The position numbers were made by a program, and so were the translations under genes. Positions 1 to 12,800 of a stretch of 64,000 nucleotides of DNA are shown piece by piece. The stretch comes from Halisarca cf. caerulea. Taxonomy: Eukaryota > Porifera > Demospongiae > Chondrillida > Halisarcidae. Below the pieces are notes generated by a model. The model saw only the letters and a program-made list of their open reading frames with translations, was not told where the DNA came from and ran no database searches. The first letter of the stretch is position 1, and every line of letters begins with the position of its first letter. The stretch covers positions 236,171 to 300,170 of the forward strand of contig CAUJGJ010000188.1 in the NCBI GenBank assembly GCA_963170055.1, written 5' to 3'.

Positions 1-226
1 TACTAGCCGTACTATTACTACTACTACTATAGGCCAATATTTGGTCTTCGACTGCCTTTTTCTGTAGTTCATTGTCCATACAGGTTGTTACATGGAAGAG
101 GCTTTTGTATTCATACGTACGTAGCCTATTTGCTTCAAAGCTGCTTAATCCCCTTTACATATGCGTGCATGTGCACGTGCATGCGCTAGCACACACACAC
201 ATGCACACGCACATATTATACACATG

Positions 227-230
<4 letters not shown>

Positions 231-279
<49 letters not shown>

Positions 280-304
280 ACACACACACATACACACACA
301 CACA
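231..304. repeat. (CA)n microsatellite
   Basis: Almost pure CA dinucleotide run with two CATACA interruptions. Apparent Thr/His or Cys/Val open frames across it are artefacts of the repeat. Confidence 0.95.
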
Positions 305-879
305 CCATGTGCTACTACAGTTTCCTACAAAGAATAAAATTTGAGTATTGTCACAGATACTTGTTGCATACATTGTTAAAATTGTTTCAGCCCTTTTTCC
401 ATAGACTATCCTGTATTAGATCTGTTGTGTATATCAAAGTTACAATATTCGTGTTAGCAGAGGAACGTTCTATTCCCCAAAAATTTCTGTATATAACTCA
501 TACATTGTTGAAAATGGCCAATCCCCCTTGAGGCAAGCCATATCCACTTGATTTGGCAAAGAGATGGCTTTTCACGAAATAGAGTAAATAACACTCTACA
601 ATTGTTGTATCAATAAATTGAACTACAACATGTACAGCCATAAAACAATCGCTTTCTTTTCCTAGGAGAAGTTACTGCGGACAAGGAATGTAAAGAAATT
701 AATGTGACATTAGCTGGAAGTCCAATGTATCAAGTATCAATTGTCTATAGGAGTAACCATTCACAATGGACCAGACTATTACATAGGCACTGTAGATAGT
801 GTTAGTTCATTAAGGAGGAAATGTTTTGGCCAGCTGGCATGCTTTGTAAACTAAGAGATGTTTCTCCCTTTTAAGGGTC

Positions 880-1420
880 AAGAAAAATGTGTATAATGTA
901 ATAATAATGTGTATAACGTGCTTGTGTAATACCCCACCTTGACTACTGTAGTGATATTGCAGGAATGTTCAGAGGCACTATACACCATATAAGGTTGAAT
1001 GTATACAAAACACCACCATGAGATTGATCCTAAACCATTCAATTATAAGATGGCCAGCAGCGAAATGAGAATATTGCCTTGATTGAAATAGTCAACTTTG
1101 ACTGAGAGACGGCAGATCGATGTCTAGGCTAATTATGGTCCATATAGATACATATAAACAGACTATACATGTTCCAAAAGACCTTCAGGGCTGGCATGGT
1201 AACACCAGGGGGTTGGGAAGCTACACTTCTATATTATAACCAAACAGACTTTGGTCATTGATAATTTACAACCAGATGCTCGAGCATGTGATTGGAATTG
1301 TTTACCAAATCAGATCTGCAACATACAGGATACCGGTACTACATAGATCCAGAGCTTTTAAAAGATGTCATTGATTTCACGTATATTTCTACATTTCAAC
1401 TAATTCTGTTTTCATGATTA
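880..1420 (+). mobile_element. Decayed non-LTR retrotransposon fragment (RT C-terminal end)
   Basis: Translating the plus strand in pieces gives 'PHLDYCSDIAG' near 930-965, resembling the PHLDYCS..W motif downstream of the reverse transcriptase core in CR1/jockey-like LINEs. About 300 bp later comes 'DWNCLPNQI', resembling the W-N-x-LP-x-x-(I/V) motif close to the ORF2 C terminus. Stops and frameshifts lie between and after these motifs, so it cannot encode a working protein. Order and spacing fit a LINE ORF2 tail. The family assignment is inference from motif memory. Confidence 0.45.
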
Positions 1421-1851
1421 ATAGTCTGTATGTGTTTGCTTGCATGCATGGATTATATATTTGGATTTGTTTGCATGCAGTATAATAATACTGTAATATG
1501 AATCTCAAGCATTTTAAATTATATTTGAAATTTACATAATAATTACTTTATGTTTCTGTACGTGTTGACTACGGTGTTCACTGTTTATTTGTAATCCGTA
1601 TGTATTATTGAATTATTATCAGCTATATTATTTGTTCAATATTATGTACAATGACTGTTGTCTTTTCCACTGTCTTTTACTGTAAATGCTATTTTTGTTT
1701 TCTGTTGACACTGATTTTCTTGTTCTTGTTGTTTGTTTATGTATTTCAGGACCCATGCTTATACCAGTCTTTGATTGATGGTAAAGTAATTATCTATCTA
1801 TATCCATCTATGATTGTAATATTATAGATACTCGACCCAATTAACGCTATG

Positions 1852-2057
1852 CAGTGATCTAAACCTCCTATAATATAGTGAACTCTCAATCCTAGAAATG
1901 ACAACTTCTCTGTATATGGGACACAACTTATACGGTTCCAGTATAATTCCTGCAATACATATTGAACATCCAAAAGAGGACAACCTTGCAGCAAAGAACA
2001 GATCATTTGAACTTATGTCATCTAGCTCCAAAGTGTCCTATATTCAGAGGTTCCATT
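1852..2057. mobile_element. Degenerate MITE, same family as 25,660-25,854
   Basis: It starts with a CAGTG..AACCTC-like terminus and ends with a GAGGTTCCA-like terminus in inverted orientation. The interior (ggacacaactta, cagtataattcctgcaatac, aaagaacagatca, caaagtgtcct) matches the interior of the element at 25,660-25,854. The ends are eroded, so the boundaries are approximate. Confidence 0.5.
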
Positions 2058-2159
2058 AGCTATGTGTGCCCATAGACCCTATGGTGTACCTATTATATAA
2101 AATAACTTATATCCCTGTGTAGTGAGAAATCAGAGCCTATAGTACATACTATATAGAGA

Positions 2160-3081
2160 TTTTCATGACATCCAAAGGTCACTTCTGGAGTCCATCTGCA
2201 ACCTCCAGATGAGTGACGTTGGATGGTTACAAGCTACTCTCCCTATATCAAAGCTGGTGATCTGGGTATCTGCATGGAGTCTAGTCTCACTGGTACCTTC
2301 TGCCTTTTTGGCTTCTGCCACAGCCTCTTCCCCCACTGCTCTGGCCATTCTGCCTCAGAGAATCTCTCCTAACTCCACCAACTGCAAAGCCCTGAAATTG
2401 GAGAAGTGCCACAACAGCGGATCCACCCTCTGGCCAAAGTGCTTGCAAGCAAAAATGCTGGGATTCCCCCATCATCCAAAGACAATTTGCTTCACTTGGA
2501 TAGTGCTGACCTGGTCTCCAGAGCTCATCTGTTGGCTTCTATAAACAGGAGGCAGGAGCCTGGATAAATGTCTCTCCTATATCACATCTCTTGGCCTTAA
2601 GATGGACAATGAGTGCATCAGAGTGGCTGTCAGCCTCCGTTTGGGATCTGCTCTTTGCCTGCCTCACAGGTGTTCACTTTGTGGTGAACATGTGAGCAAT
2701 CTAGGGTTGCACGGCCTCAGCTGCAGGAGAAGACCTGGTAGGATTGCCCGACATGCTGCGCTAAACAATTTGGTGAAGCATGCTCTTGCTGCAGCAGACA
2801 TTCCCACTCAACTGGAGCGTCCTGACAGAGCTACCATCATCCCATGGCGAAATGGTCAATCTCTGGTATGGGATGTCACCATGCAGCAGGGATTCCTTTG
2901 TGCCTACCCTACCTGCACCTCTCCAGCTCTAGAGCAGGCCTGGATCTGTAGCAGACTAGGCAGCTATGGAGAGCCAATGGAAGTACATATCCTGACTTGG
3001 CAAGATCTTATATACCACTTTGGACCAATCGCAGTAGAATCATTGGGAGCATATGGAAAGGATGCACCATTTTTTTTCTAG
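2160..3081 (+). mobile_element. Non-LTR retrotransposon 3' fragment with partly open ORF
   Basis: The open frame at 2,602-3,081 encodes 159 residues with a zinc-knuckle-like C-x2-C..H..C stretch (residues about 24-41), then 'GRIARHAALNNLVKHAL', a 'PWRNGQSLVWDVT' segment and a terminal 'AVESLGAYGKDA' motif. This order (CGxxxxxxGxHxLxC, GRxxRH..N..I..AL, PW..G..LxWDVT, ..ET.G..G) is typical of the C-terminal region of animal LINE-type polyproteins found as 'reverse transcriptase domain-containing' fragments. Upstream, 2,209-2,360 translates to 'LVPSAFLASATAS', matching the usual region just before it, but in a different frame. The element is therefore 5' truncated and frameshifted. AT-rich DNA follows its stop. 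Confidence 0.7.
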
Positions 3082-4400
3082 ATTTAGGTAGAGATACAAG
3101 ATCACAAACTAAAGAAATTTTATCATATCATAAGCCTTGTCACTATTCAGCGTTCCAACACTGTATAAATTTTTGGTTGTTTAGGAAAGGTTTAGTGACA
3201 ATTTATAGCGTTTTTATATCATATTCTATATATTTCATCATTGTATCAAAGTAATATAATACAAATATATATATACAGTATAATACAGTATGTGGCGGTG
3301 GAACGTGCATCAAACTTTTTGTTTACTTAATGTGTGAGGCTTTATAGAATCACAATAATATTATACAGTTTTACCCTAAAATTCATGAAATTATAATAAT
3401 ATACATTTTTACAATTTTGGGGGCATTTTCATTATATATTGTTGGATGTTTCATTCAGAAGTCATAGCATAAGGAGTATTATTGCATAAGAATATAAGAG
3501 GGCAGTGCCCCTCAACCAAAGTTTAGGGGGGCGCCGCCCCCTCTGCCCCCTGTTCCACCACCTACAGTATATAATGCATAATATGTGCATAAATGAACTG
3601 ATATTATCAAACCATAATAAATATTTAATGTTAATTTTTATGCATTCTCAAATGAAAACAAATCTAAGAAATTTTATATAACAAATACAAAATATAGCTT
3701 AAACGTCCACGACTTTTCACAAACAGTATTCCTAATCAATCTCAACCAACTTGTTTGTTTTATCACATGGCTGTATACAAAAGATAAAAGAGAATAATAA
3801 AATACAATTGATATAATCGGCAACAGAGATACCATACTTCATCCATGCAATTAGCGCAACCCCCTCCCCCTCCCCCACCCCCCACAAAAAGAAAATACTG
3901 GAGCAAAAGGTGCTTCTTTGGACAGACGTAAACTACAAATATTTCGATCTGGGCACCATCATTAGAGGGGCACTTAGTAATTGGAACAAATCATTAATCA
4001 CTGTAAAATGACAGACCGTCAAGTCCACATGTGAGAGGTAGATTAATGTTGTGTGTGGTTAGTACTTCTACAAAGGCAGATGGGAGCCTTGAAATGGAGA
4101 GGTGCTTGATTGTGAGAGGGAGTTAACCAACACCCGCGACTTGTATTCTGTTACTGCAGTTCATCAGTCAGGAGGATTCCAACTACCTAAGTATCCCAAT
4201 TAAATTCTCCGTCCTGGAGGTTTATCTCAAAGCAAAAAAATATTACCTTTAAGTCAAGGGGCACCATCATTAGAAAGGCATGCTAGTTAGAACAAGTAGT
4301 CCATGATTTTAAGGTAGTGTATTGTGCTTCAAGTGACCAGTCTGACAAAACTGTTTCAATTTATCACATGACAAATCTCTAGAGTAAATACACAAGACTA

Positions 4401-4686
4401 CCGTAGAGCAGGAAATTTTCACGAGGTAATACTTTCGCTATATTCGCAAATTGTATTGATTTGCAAAACTTTCACTGCGAAAATTTTGCCAGATATGCAC
4501 TAAAGTGGGAAAAACAGCACACCGTAACAAGATTCTCTAAAGAATGGAGTGTTGAGCTGAGCGAAAGAACAACCCGAACATGGAACAGTCGAGAAATAGA
4601 CGCAAACAACTTGGAAACGTAAAGAAACACAAACAAAATTCTTCACATCGCGAAAATAAAACTCACGAAAATTTCCTGCTCTACGG
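4401..4686. mobile_element. MITE with near-perfect TIRs and TA target duplication
   Basis: The left end CCGTAGAGCAGGAAATTTTC is repeated exactly in inverted orientation at the right end. TA dinucleotides flank both sides (4,399-4,400 and 4,687-4,688). There is no coding capacity. The 286-bp size, TIRs and TA duplication fit a Tc1/mariner-type non-autonomous element. The intact ends suggest recent activity. Confidence 0.85.
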
Positions 4687-4829
4687 TAATCAATTCATTG
4701 TTGAAGTTTGATACAAAGTTGTCTATGTGTAAATAATTTTACAAAAGAGGTTGCCCCATCAGCTGCAGACTGGTGTAAATGGAGGACCAAGAGTTCACAA
4801 ACTGCAGCTACAAACTACTGTACATAGTA

Positions 4830-5510
4830 CAGTCTTTTTCATTGGTTTAACGGATGTTTCAATCTATTTAACGGAAGTTCCATTGCAACTAATGCGTTTT
4901 TCATTGCAATTAATGGAAGCGCTGTAGCTCAAGTTTGGAGCAATTTTCTACCCAAATACCCAACTTTACTCAGGACGCTTTGTTTTTGAAGTTCTTAAAC
5001 TTTAGTTTTCGGATACTAACACTTTCCTAGGGAGGGTTGCGAAGACTTGAGCGTTCACGAACAAACTGTTCGAGAGGTACCTCTTCGAAGGGAGAAATCA
5101 CAAATAAAGGAAAGTTTGCAAACTTTCAAACCCTTCGTTTAAAAGCATAGGGGTTATGTGAAAGCGTACAGCCGAAGATTCAGTAGTGTGGTGGATGAAG
5201 ATTGTGAATGGTGGATGAAAGATTTACCTATATTTATTGGCGCCTTGTGGAAGCATTTTAGCCAAGGGCTACCGTCTGAAGAGGCATCCTTGTCCAAGGA
5301 TGAAGAAGGAAAGTATTCGAAGATGAAACGCACTGAGAAAAGTTTGCCTATAGCCTATAGATTTTGCTTCAAATTTACTCCAAGCTTGTACAATAGCGCT
5401 TCCGTTAATTGCAATGAAATATCCGTTAATTGGAATGAAACGTCCGTTAAATGAATTGCAACATCCGTTAAATGAAACAAAAAATGCGTTAAACCAATCA
5501 AAAAAGACTG
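4830..5510. mobile_element. 681-bp MITE/foldback element with sub-terminal repeats
   Basis: The left terminus CAGTCTTTTTCATTGGTTTA matches the inverted right terminus CAGTCTTTTTTGATTGGTTT, with TA on both outer sides. Just inside each end lie several copies of a TTTAACGGA(T/A)GTT(C/G)CA-type motif, inverted between the two sides. The interior contains a 98-codon open frame (5,158-5,454, plus) with no recognisable domain. It ends inside the sub-terminal repeats, so I do not regard it as a gene. Confidence 0.8.
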
Positions 5511-5572
5511 TAATATTATGCTAAGCTATGAATCATTCTCCCCACAGCTGAGATGTAAAGGCCAAGCCCCAC

Positions 5573-8500
5573 TCATTGCCACTGAGTCATTTTCACCTTT
5601 AGAAGTGAGTCCATACTTACACAACAACTGTGCTACTATGAATTTTGGTTCAACAACGTCCCAGTAGACTCAGTAGACTCACCATTATTTCGACATGTGT
5701 TGGTATTTGATGTCTCAAGTAATCATCATAGTTCTTAGGGTCTCGACAGTAGGTCATGTGGAAAATGGGGAGGCTCATACGACCTGCTTGAATTGGGAAC
5801 AGGTTGTAACGAACAGAATAAGACCCTCCTGGTAAAATCCTGAAGTGATGCTACAAAAAATAAACCAGAAAATACATGTGGATGTCCTTAAACTTCTTGT
5901 ACACAATCCCAGCCAGTAGAAAACAGTATAGAGTATGTATTCAGAACGTACTACAAACACACCATTTGGTTTCCTGAGACTTTAAAGTGGGTGTCATCGT
6001 CTTGAATCATTTTGATTTCATATTCTTGAACAATTTCACTTTTGTTCGACAGAGTAAAGGACAGTGGCAGCAGAGCATTAACTGTGCCATATGATGGAAT
6101 ATCTGTAAAATAAAAGAACCCATTCCTCAATAAGCTACAGACATCCATACCCTTCTACAAGAGACAGCAGCACAATGCATGCAGAGTGGAGTCATAGTAC
6201 AGCGGATCTCAAGGGGAAGTGAAAAAGGTTACACCTGAAATTAGTACAGTGCACATACTGTACAAGTATATTCCACAACTCATACAGCCACCATGCTTTA
6301 CAACTATCAGGAACTAGAGATCAAAAGGATGTACCGTAGCATTATTGATTAAAGCCTGTTTGCATAGAATTGATGTTCAAGACAACTGACAACATCTCTG
6401 CATGAGAAATTTCATAGTTTCTTCTGCATGCTGTGTGATGACAGTGGTGCGTATCTACCAGTAAGTACAGTGACACTTCTCTAATACGAGCCTCTGTAAA
6501 TCAGCCACACGGTCTAAACCAGCCACTACATTTTGGTTCCAAAAGTCACCCATATATTAGGATGAACCCGTCTAATTCCGGCCACCCCTCTAATCTGGCC
6601 GAATTTGTTGGTCCCCAGGTGGTGGGATTAGAGAGGTTTCACTGTACTTTCCATGCTCTTTTCTGATGCCTTTGTGACCTGCACTGCTGGCAGTCATTCT
6701 GACATGTCATATTCAAACTTGTACGTAGCTGACAAAGGCCTGCGTGGCTGAAACGTCCGATTTTTGTTGTGAAGATTTTGCTCATGATTAATTGAAGATT
6801 TTTTGCTCCGTGTTTGCTCAAGACTAACATTGTAGAACGTAGCAATGAGCCTCTATGATATTATCTCATATTCGTTGCAAAGATGCAAATTTCTTACTTG
6901 GGTCCGATGTAGCTTTTGGTATAAATGGAAATTTGCTGCACAAAAGTTCACTATAAGGCTAACTAATGTACAGTATGTAAACTACAGTGGAACTTGGATA
7001 GTAAGTACAAGGGAAAGCAAAACAGGTACCCACTATCAGAGGTACGTACTATCCAAGGTGATTTCAATGGTATTGTATGAGGTAGGGACAGGGCAATGAG
7101 TACTACTATCCAGGAGCACTCACAAGCCCAGGTACTCATTAACAGAGTTTGACTGTATACATTATGTATAATAATTATAGAGAATTGGGTTTCAGGGATA
7201 CATATGTTCCACCAGTGTTCACTATATAACGAGATTCCACTTGTGTGTGTGCTACACTATGTATGTAGTGTATGCACAGTTGACAAAATTGAATACTGAT
7301 GTATACACATACCCACATGGACATCACAAACACATTAGTCCACAAATGTCAGCAGAGCACAAACAGTCACCTGGCTGTAGGATAAAAGGCAAGTTCTGCA
7401 CAGGCACTGTTGGAAGGACTTCAGTTACGGTCACATACGGCAAACCCTCAGAGGCAGATCTGCAACAAGTGAAGGATAGAATCCTTCATCAAAGCTATAC
7501 CAACACAACAACAGCTAACACATACAGCAAGATGGCGCTTGCAATTGTGTACGTACTTTCTTTTCCATGTTATATCAATCTTCCCTAAAGGTAAGGAAGA
7601 CCTTCTTTCCTCTTTGCTTGAGACTAGTAAACAGTAGCAATGCTGACTGACGTCCTCTTTTTCAAGAGTTTCTGTAAAGTATGTATGTACGTATGCATGT
7701 ATATATATATACATACATACATACATACATACATACATACATACATACATACATACATACATACGTTCATACATACAGATACACAAATGCATGCATAAAT
7801 TGTATATACTTCTTTGCACACACACAAACACAAAGTTCCATGCATACATGTACACACACACATGCTCTATACATAAGGTGCAAAATAACTACTTACGGTC
7901 TTTGAAGACAACAGGAAGGTGCCCACAGATGCTGATGCAATCAGGCTGCAATTTAGCAGAACATAATATATTACACACAAGCACAATTCACTGTACAACA
8001 AGAGAAAGTAAACCTTGTGAAAATGTATGTCCACAATTTCTATAGGAAAAGGACTCCTAGAACTGAGAATGCTAACAAGCAAGAAAGGTTGATCCATCTG
8101 AATACTGTCCTGTCTCTCCAGCTGTACAGGAAAACAGTACTATTGTGGTAACATATACATTGATCAACATTTACTGTACAGTCAACAGAATTGTCCACAA
8201 CACACAGCTCCTGTGCTAGGAAGTCTCTCACACACACACTTGAATGTTCGTACAGTAGGTATTTTCACCTCTATGGTAGCCGAGGACACTTTCCAAATCC
8301 GTATTCCGAATTCTGAACTCCGAATTCCGAACTCCACATATTATCTATAATTATGGTTATGAACCGATGAAACATAAGATTTAAGCTCGATTGTTCATGC
8401 TGCAGCTATTTTGTTAGAATTCTGTTAACAATAATAGAATAATTGTAGGTTACAATGTTTGTAGGGTTTTAGCTAAAGCAGGGTTGCTGTCATTTTCCCC

Positions 8501-9622
8501 ACCCTGCTTTCATTATCTCCATATACCCTGCTTTCAGTCTCCCCACCCTGCTTTTTTTCTCTCCACCCTGCTTTCATTCTTGTGTGAAATCATGGGGATT
8601 ATGAGTATAGGAGCAGAAATCCATCATTTTTGTGAATGGATTAGTTAATTTTGCTTTACATTGACTTGGATGAAAAAATTGTGGCAAGAATTCACTGTAC
8701 TGCAATCACTGACTTATGCTATAACCCTCCCTGCTATGGAAAAATTCTGGCTAGAACACTGGTTAAACGTTAAATATTGGTAATGATATGTTTGCACGGA
8801 GTGTTTTATTGAGCAGCAAACATAGCTCTACTCTGATAAGTGGAACTAACCAACTTTGCATCCTTTACTTAAACAACCAAATCATCCTGAACTCCAGCTG
8901 CTGGAAGGTCAAGCAGCTGAAATTGGTTAGATAACACTTATCGAAAACCTTAAAGTTTATCGTCGCTTGGTATCCCCTTCAAACATTTCATCCGCAAAGG
9001 TTCTCCTGATGACTGCGCTTCTGGTTTGTTTTCCATCGACAGGAAAGCTATGATGCATAAAACCTTTAAACTCGCTTTTCTTACTCTTCCCTGTCGTCAC
9101 CAATTAGCTCGAACTTCGCAGGCAAGGAGCATGTCTAAAGGTTTTACCAGCTTCTGCAGTTGCATAACAGGATAGCCTGTTGAACAACGGTATGCCCGGC
9201 TAAGCAACCAGGCAAAGGATGGACATCCAGACGGAACATATCAATGTCTTAAGTCTGATATGTATACATGCACTGTGCATATGTACATGCATAAGTACAC
9301 ACTCAAACAACATGCTTAAGAAGGCTGTAGCATGCCTACTTTATGTATGTACTGTACATATGTGTGTGAAGATGACACTACACCTAATACGTACATTTGG
9401 ATTTGCAAATGAATCAAAAACATTGCCATTGTACAGGAGGTACAATGGATCTAAGAATATTTCAACATGTACTCTACTTTTATTTAGTGTATAGAGTCAA
9501 CATGCACCTATATGATATGCACATTCACAGTATCACACACATGCACCTACTGTACGACGTACATATGAATTTGAATATGACTACAAAACTGAACATGCTA
9601 CACACAATATATATCATGCATG

Positions 9623-9697
<75 letters not shown>

Positions 9698-9741
9698 ACT
9701 GTATATACATGCATGCAAGCACACATGCACACACACACACA

Positions 9742-9803
<62 letters not shown>

Positions 9804-12800
9804 AACACTGACACTCTCACACACAATACACACCTTCATGTTCTTTAAAAGTAGTCCAAATGTGAATGGATGAACAACCTGTAGTTCTAATACTTCTTCC
9901 TGAACACAGGAGAGCATGTACGTATATACTTGATAGAGAGACTCTACACCACACTAAATATACTACACATGTAAACTGACCTTCATACACCGACACAAAC
10001 TGGGGGCTTCAGAACTACCATTGAGTACTGGTAAGGAGTATAGTATCTGAGAAAATAAATAGAATGACACATATGTACATACCATACATATTGTATGTAC
10101 ATGGACATCTGATAGTGGTTATTGCACATACGCACTAGCTGTAAATATATATTCATGTGCGTACGTAACGTCTGTATATACTCATGTACATATGTATATT
10201 CACATTGTACACACAAAGTAATAGGGTACTTACTCGAATGCAAAACTTCCTCGGTCCAGCACCTCTGAAACAACCATATATAGTAAAGTCCGACTAGCAA
10301 AGGAAAATAATACAGTCTATGAATTGTAACAGGAAATAGTAGAAATTCTCTGCATACCTTTTGCCCTGTCTCCAAAGAGTCACCTGACAAACACAGCTTA
10401 GGCTCAGAGTCTGTAGTCTCTTGTGGATAGCTAGAGGGCTTTGACTCAAACAAGTCATCTGGGGGATAAATATTGTACTCAATGCAACAGTCACAGTCAC
10501 ATGCCATACAGTGTGTGTGCGCACACAGTACACATTATACTAAATTGTGAAATATACACAGTAGGATCAGTACTGTATGTTATGCGAGGTAAGAGTATGC
10601 AATTATGACCACCACAGACATAATACAATTTTTAATTTAGCGATTTTCTTGACAAGTAGTACAGTCTAGAGCCCTATGCTCGTCTTGACCTTCGCCCACC
10701 TATACAGCCCTATGCCTGTTTGACAACTTACACTTGTTCGAAGTGTTTTTGTAGGACTCCTTTTTGATAAACCCCTCTGTACAGTCCTGTGTCAATCTTA
10801 CATTCATTTAACATTTTTAAATGGCTTTATACACCTACATACATGTGACACTAGATACTACATTTTATTACAATTTTACAATATGGAATTCTCTTTGGAA
10901 TACCACAATAACATAAATAAATACGCAGCATAACTTACAATCCCATGGTAACCAGAACTGAGGTAGTTAAATAATCAACACCCATGTACTTTCACTTGGA
11001 TTGCATGCAATGTGTTCATAGATTTTCAAGAAGTTTTAAAATATCAACGGTGAACATTCACAGATGGAATACTATTATAATTGTGGAAACCATAACTATT
11101 GTGAATTGTGTACAATCATACATACGTACATGTACTGTATATATGTATGTATGTACCCATGACAATAGTTATACTACATACGGACGAACTACCACCCCAA
11201 GCACTCCAACCCACATTCCCAAAATTTCGCAAATTACTGTGGAAATTGGTACAAGACTACCCTACCCTGTATGGTCTCACCAACTAAAGTGTTTGTAAAT
11301 CTCTGTGTAGGATTGGAACATGTGCATTTGCTTTCAGCATATTTTCTTCATGATACATACAAACATCATGCACTTACAGTAGGTATACTATAAACTAAAC
11401 ATGTGAATAGAGATCTACTACAAAAATGGATTGCATAGCATACATTCTACAGTAGGATAGCCCACTAAGATAAGTCACATAAGTTTATTCCGCTGGTGCA
11501 GATTCCCCCAAAATGTAAACCCTTGACGGAACCCTGGTATAATACGTACATACAGATGGGTGCATTAGCACTACAAGGTGCCTCGAACTAAAATCTGGAA
11601 GAATCCTTACTATCGTGCTAAGGATCACAATAGGAAGACCACTGAAAGTGAAACATCGCCAATGGTCTAATAAGTTGGGGTACGTACCAGCCCGAGAAAG
11701 ATTCTTGTCACCGCTCAATGCAATGGACACTTCAACATCACATATTCTGTCATCCTCCAGGTTCTCAATATGCAATATCAAAGGAAAGATCTCTCCATCT
11801 AGTATCCTGTCACTGTGAGTTGTTCTACAGTTCAACTTGGCAGCTCTGGGCATTAAGAAAATGCTCTGAGCCAACTTAGTACTGGACACCACTTTATTTG
11901 CATCCAAAAGAGAGCCATAGTCACCACCTGTACCATTCCACTTGAATACTTTGAGAGATCCTTCATGCCCTTGATGGTACACCAAATCAATAGATGTAAT
12001 CTAGTGTAGAAGACCAAAGTACTCTGCACATTTTCTAGGCACAAGGTATGAGTGACCAACACTTTACCTCTAGCCTCTCATACACATGGTGTGCTAAAGG
12101 AAGAAACTTGAACTCAATCTCTTTTAGTTGGTCAGTTATCAGTTCAATCTTATCTGCACTCCTGTTAACTGCAAAGCTGTCATACTCCTAAAGATGCAGG
12201 CACGACATGAAAGAAAGTAAACAGGCATATTCTTCAGAATCAAAATAGACATGCACACATTTAAATTGAAGTGAACCATAACGTGACTGAAGACAGCATC
12301 AAATGGAGCAGTGGATCTGTGAGATAAGCATACAAAGAGAATTCATGAATTTAGAGATACATAACACACCATAGTATTGAGAAAGTCATATTTACCTCAA
12401 AAATACTTTAACAATGATTTCTCCATTGTCCTGGCTACAGTTGATAAATCCTCCCCTGCACTCAACTACAACGGTGTTGAATAGATAAGCAAATTTATGC
12501 ATACACACACTGATATGGCCTAAGATGGGACAATGCTTACCATAGCAAGCAATATCTGAAGCATTTACTGTTAACATGGTGGTGTCAACTGATTCTTCAT
12601 CACTAGCCCAGTTGTTCTCTGCAAGTTGTAGAGATGCTGGACTAAATCCAGCTTCTTGGTCAGGCACACCTCCCTGATGAGCACATTGCATAACACTAAA
12701 CACACTTCATACTACAAAGTGCTTCCAACTACAGTGAACGCACTTTGAGAACTCTGGTCAAGTTGCCCTGCACACGAATCTTCTCTTCGTGAACCAAAGG

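Larger units (their letters stand above)
1..5572. other. Left flank, no host gene recognised
   Basis: No reading frame here looks like a spliced host gene. The stretch holds a CA microsatellite near 231-304, two decayed non-LTR retrotransposon pieces, several inverted-repeat elements (listed separately) and AT-rich filler. Around 3,490-3,570 there is a G/C-rich palindromic snippet of a kind that recurs near 20,860-20,890. The longest open frames outside the retrotransposon pieces are short and match no family I know. Confidence 0.6.

Noticed and set aside
5158..5454. 98-codon plus-strand open frame
   Set aside because: Lies wholly inside the 681-bp inverted-repeat element and ends within its sub-terminal repeats; no domain or homology recognised.
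7241..7588. 115-codon plus-strand frame
   Set aside because: Shadow of TRAPPC11 exons at 7,371-7,459 and 7,557-7,584 on the opposite strand.
11485..11687. Extension of the large TRAPPC11 exon to the stop at 11,485 as a shortened C terminus
   Set aside because: The exon has a good donor at 11,688 and clear downstream TRAPPC11 exons continue to 5,573, so the read-through is more likely intron.
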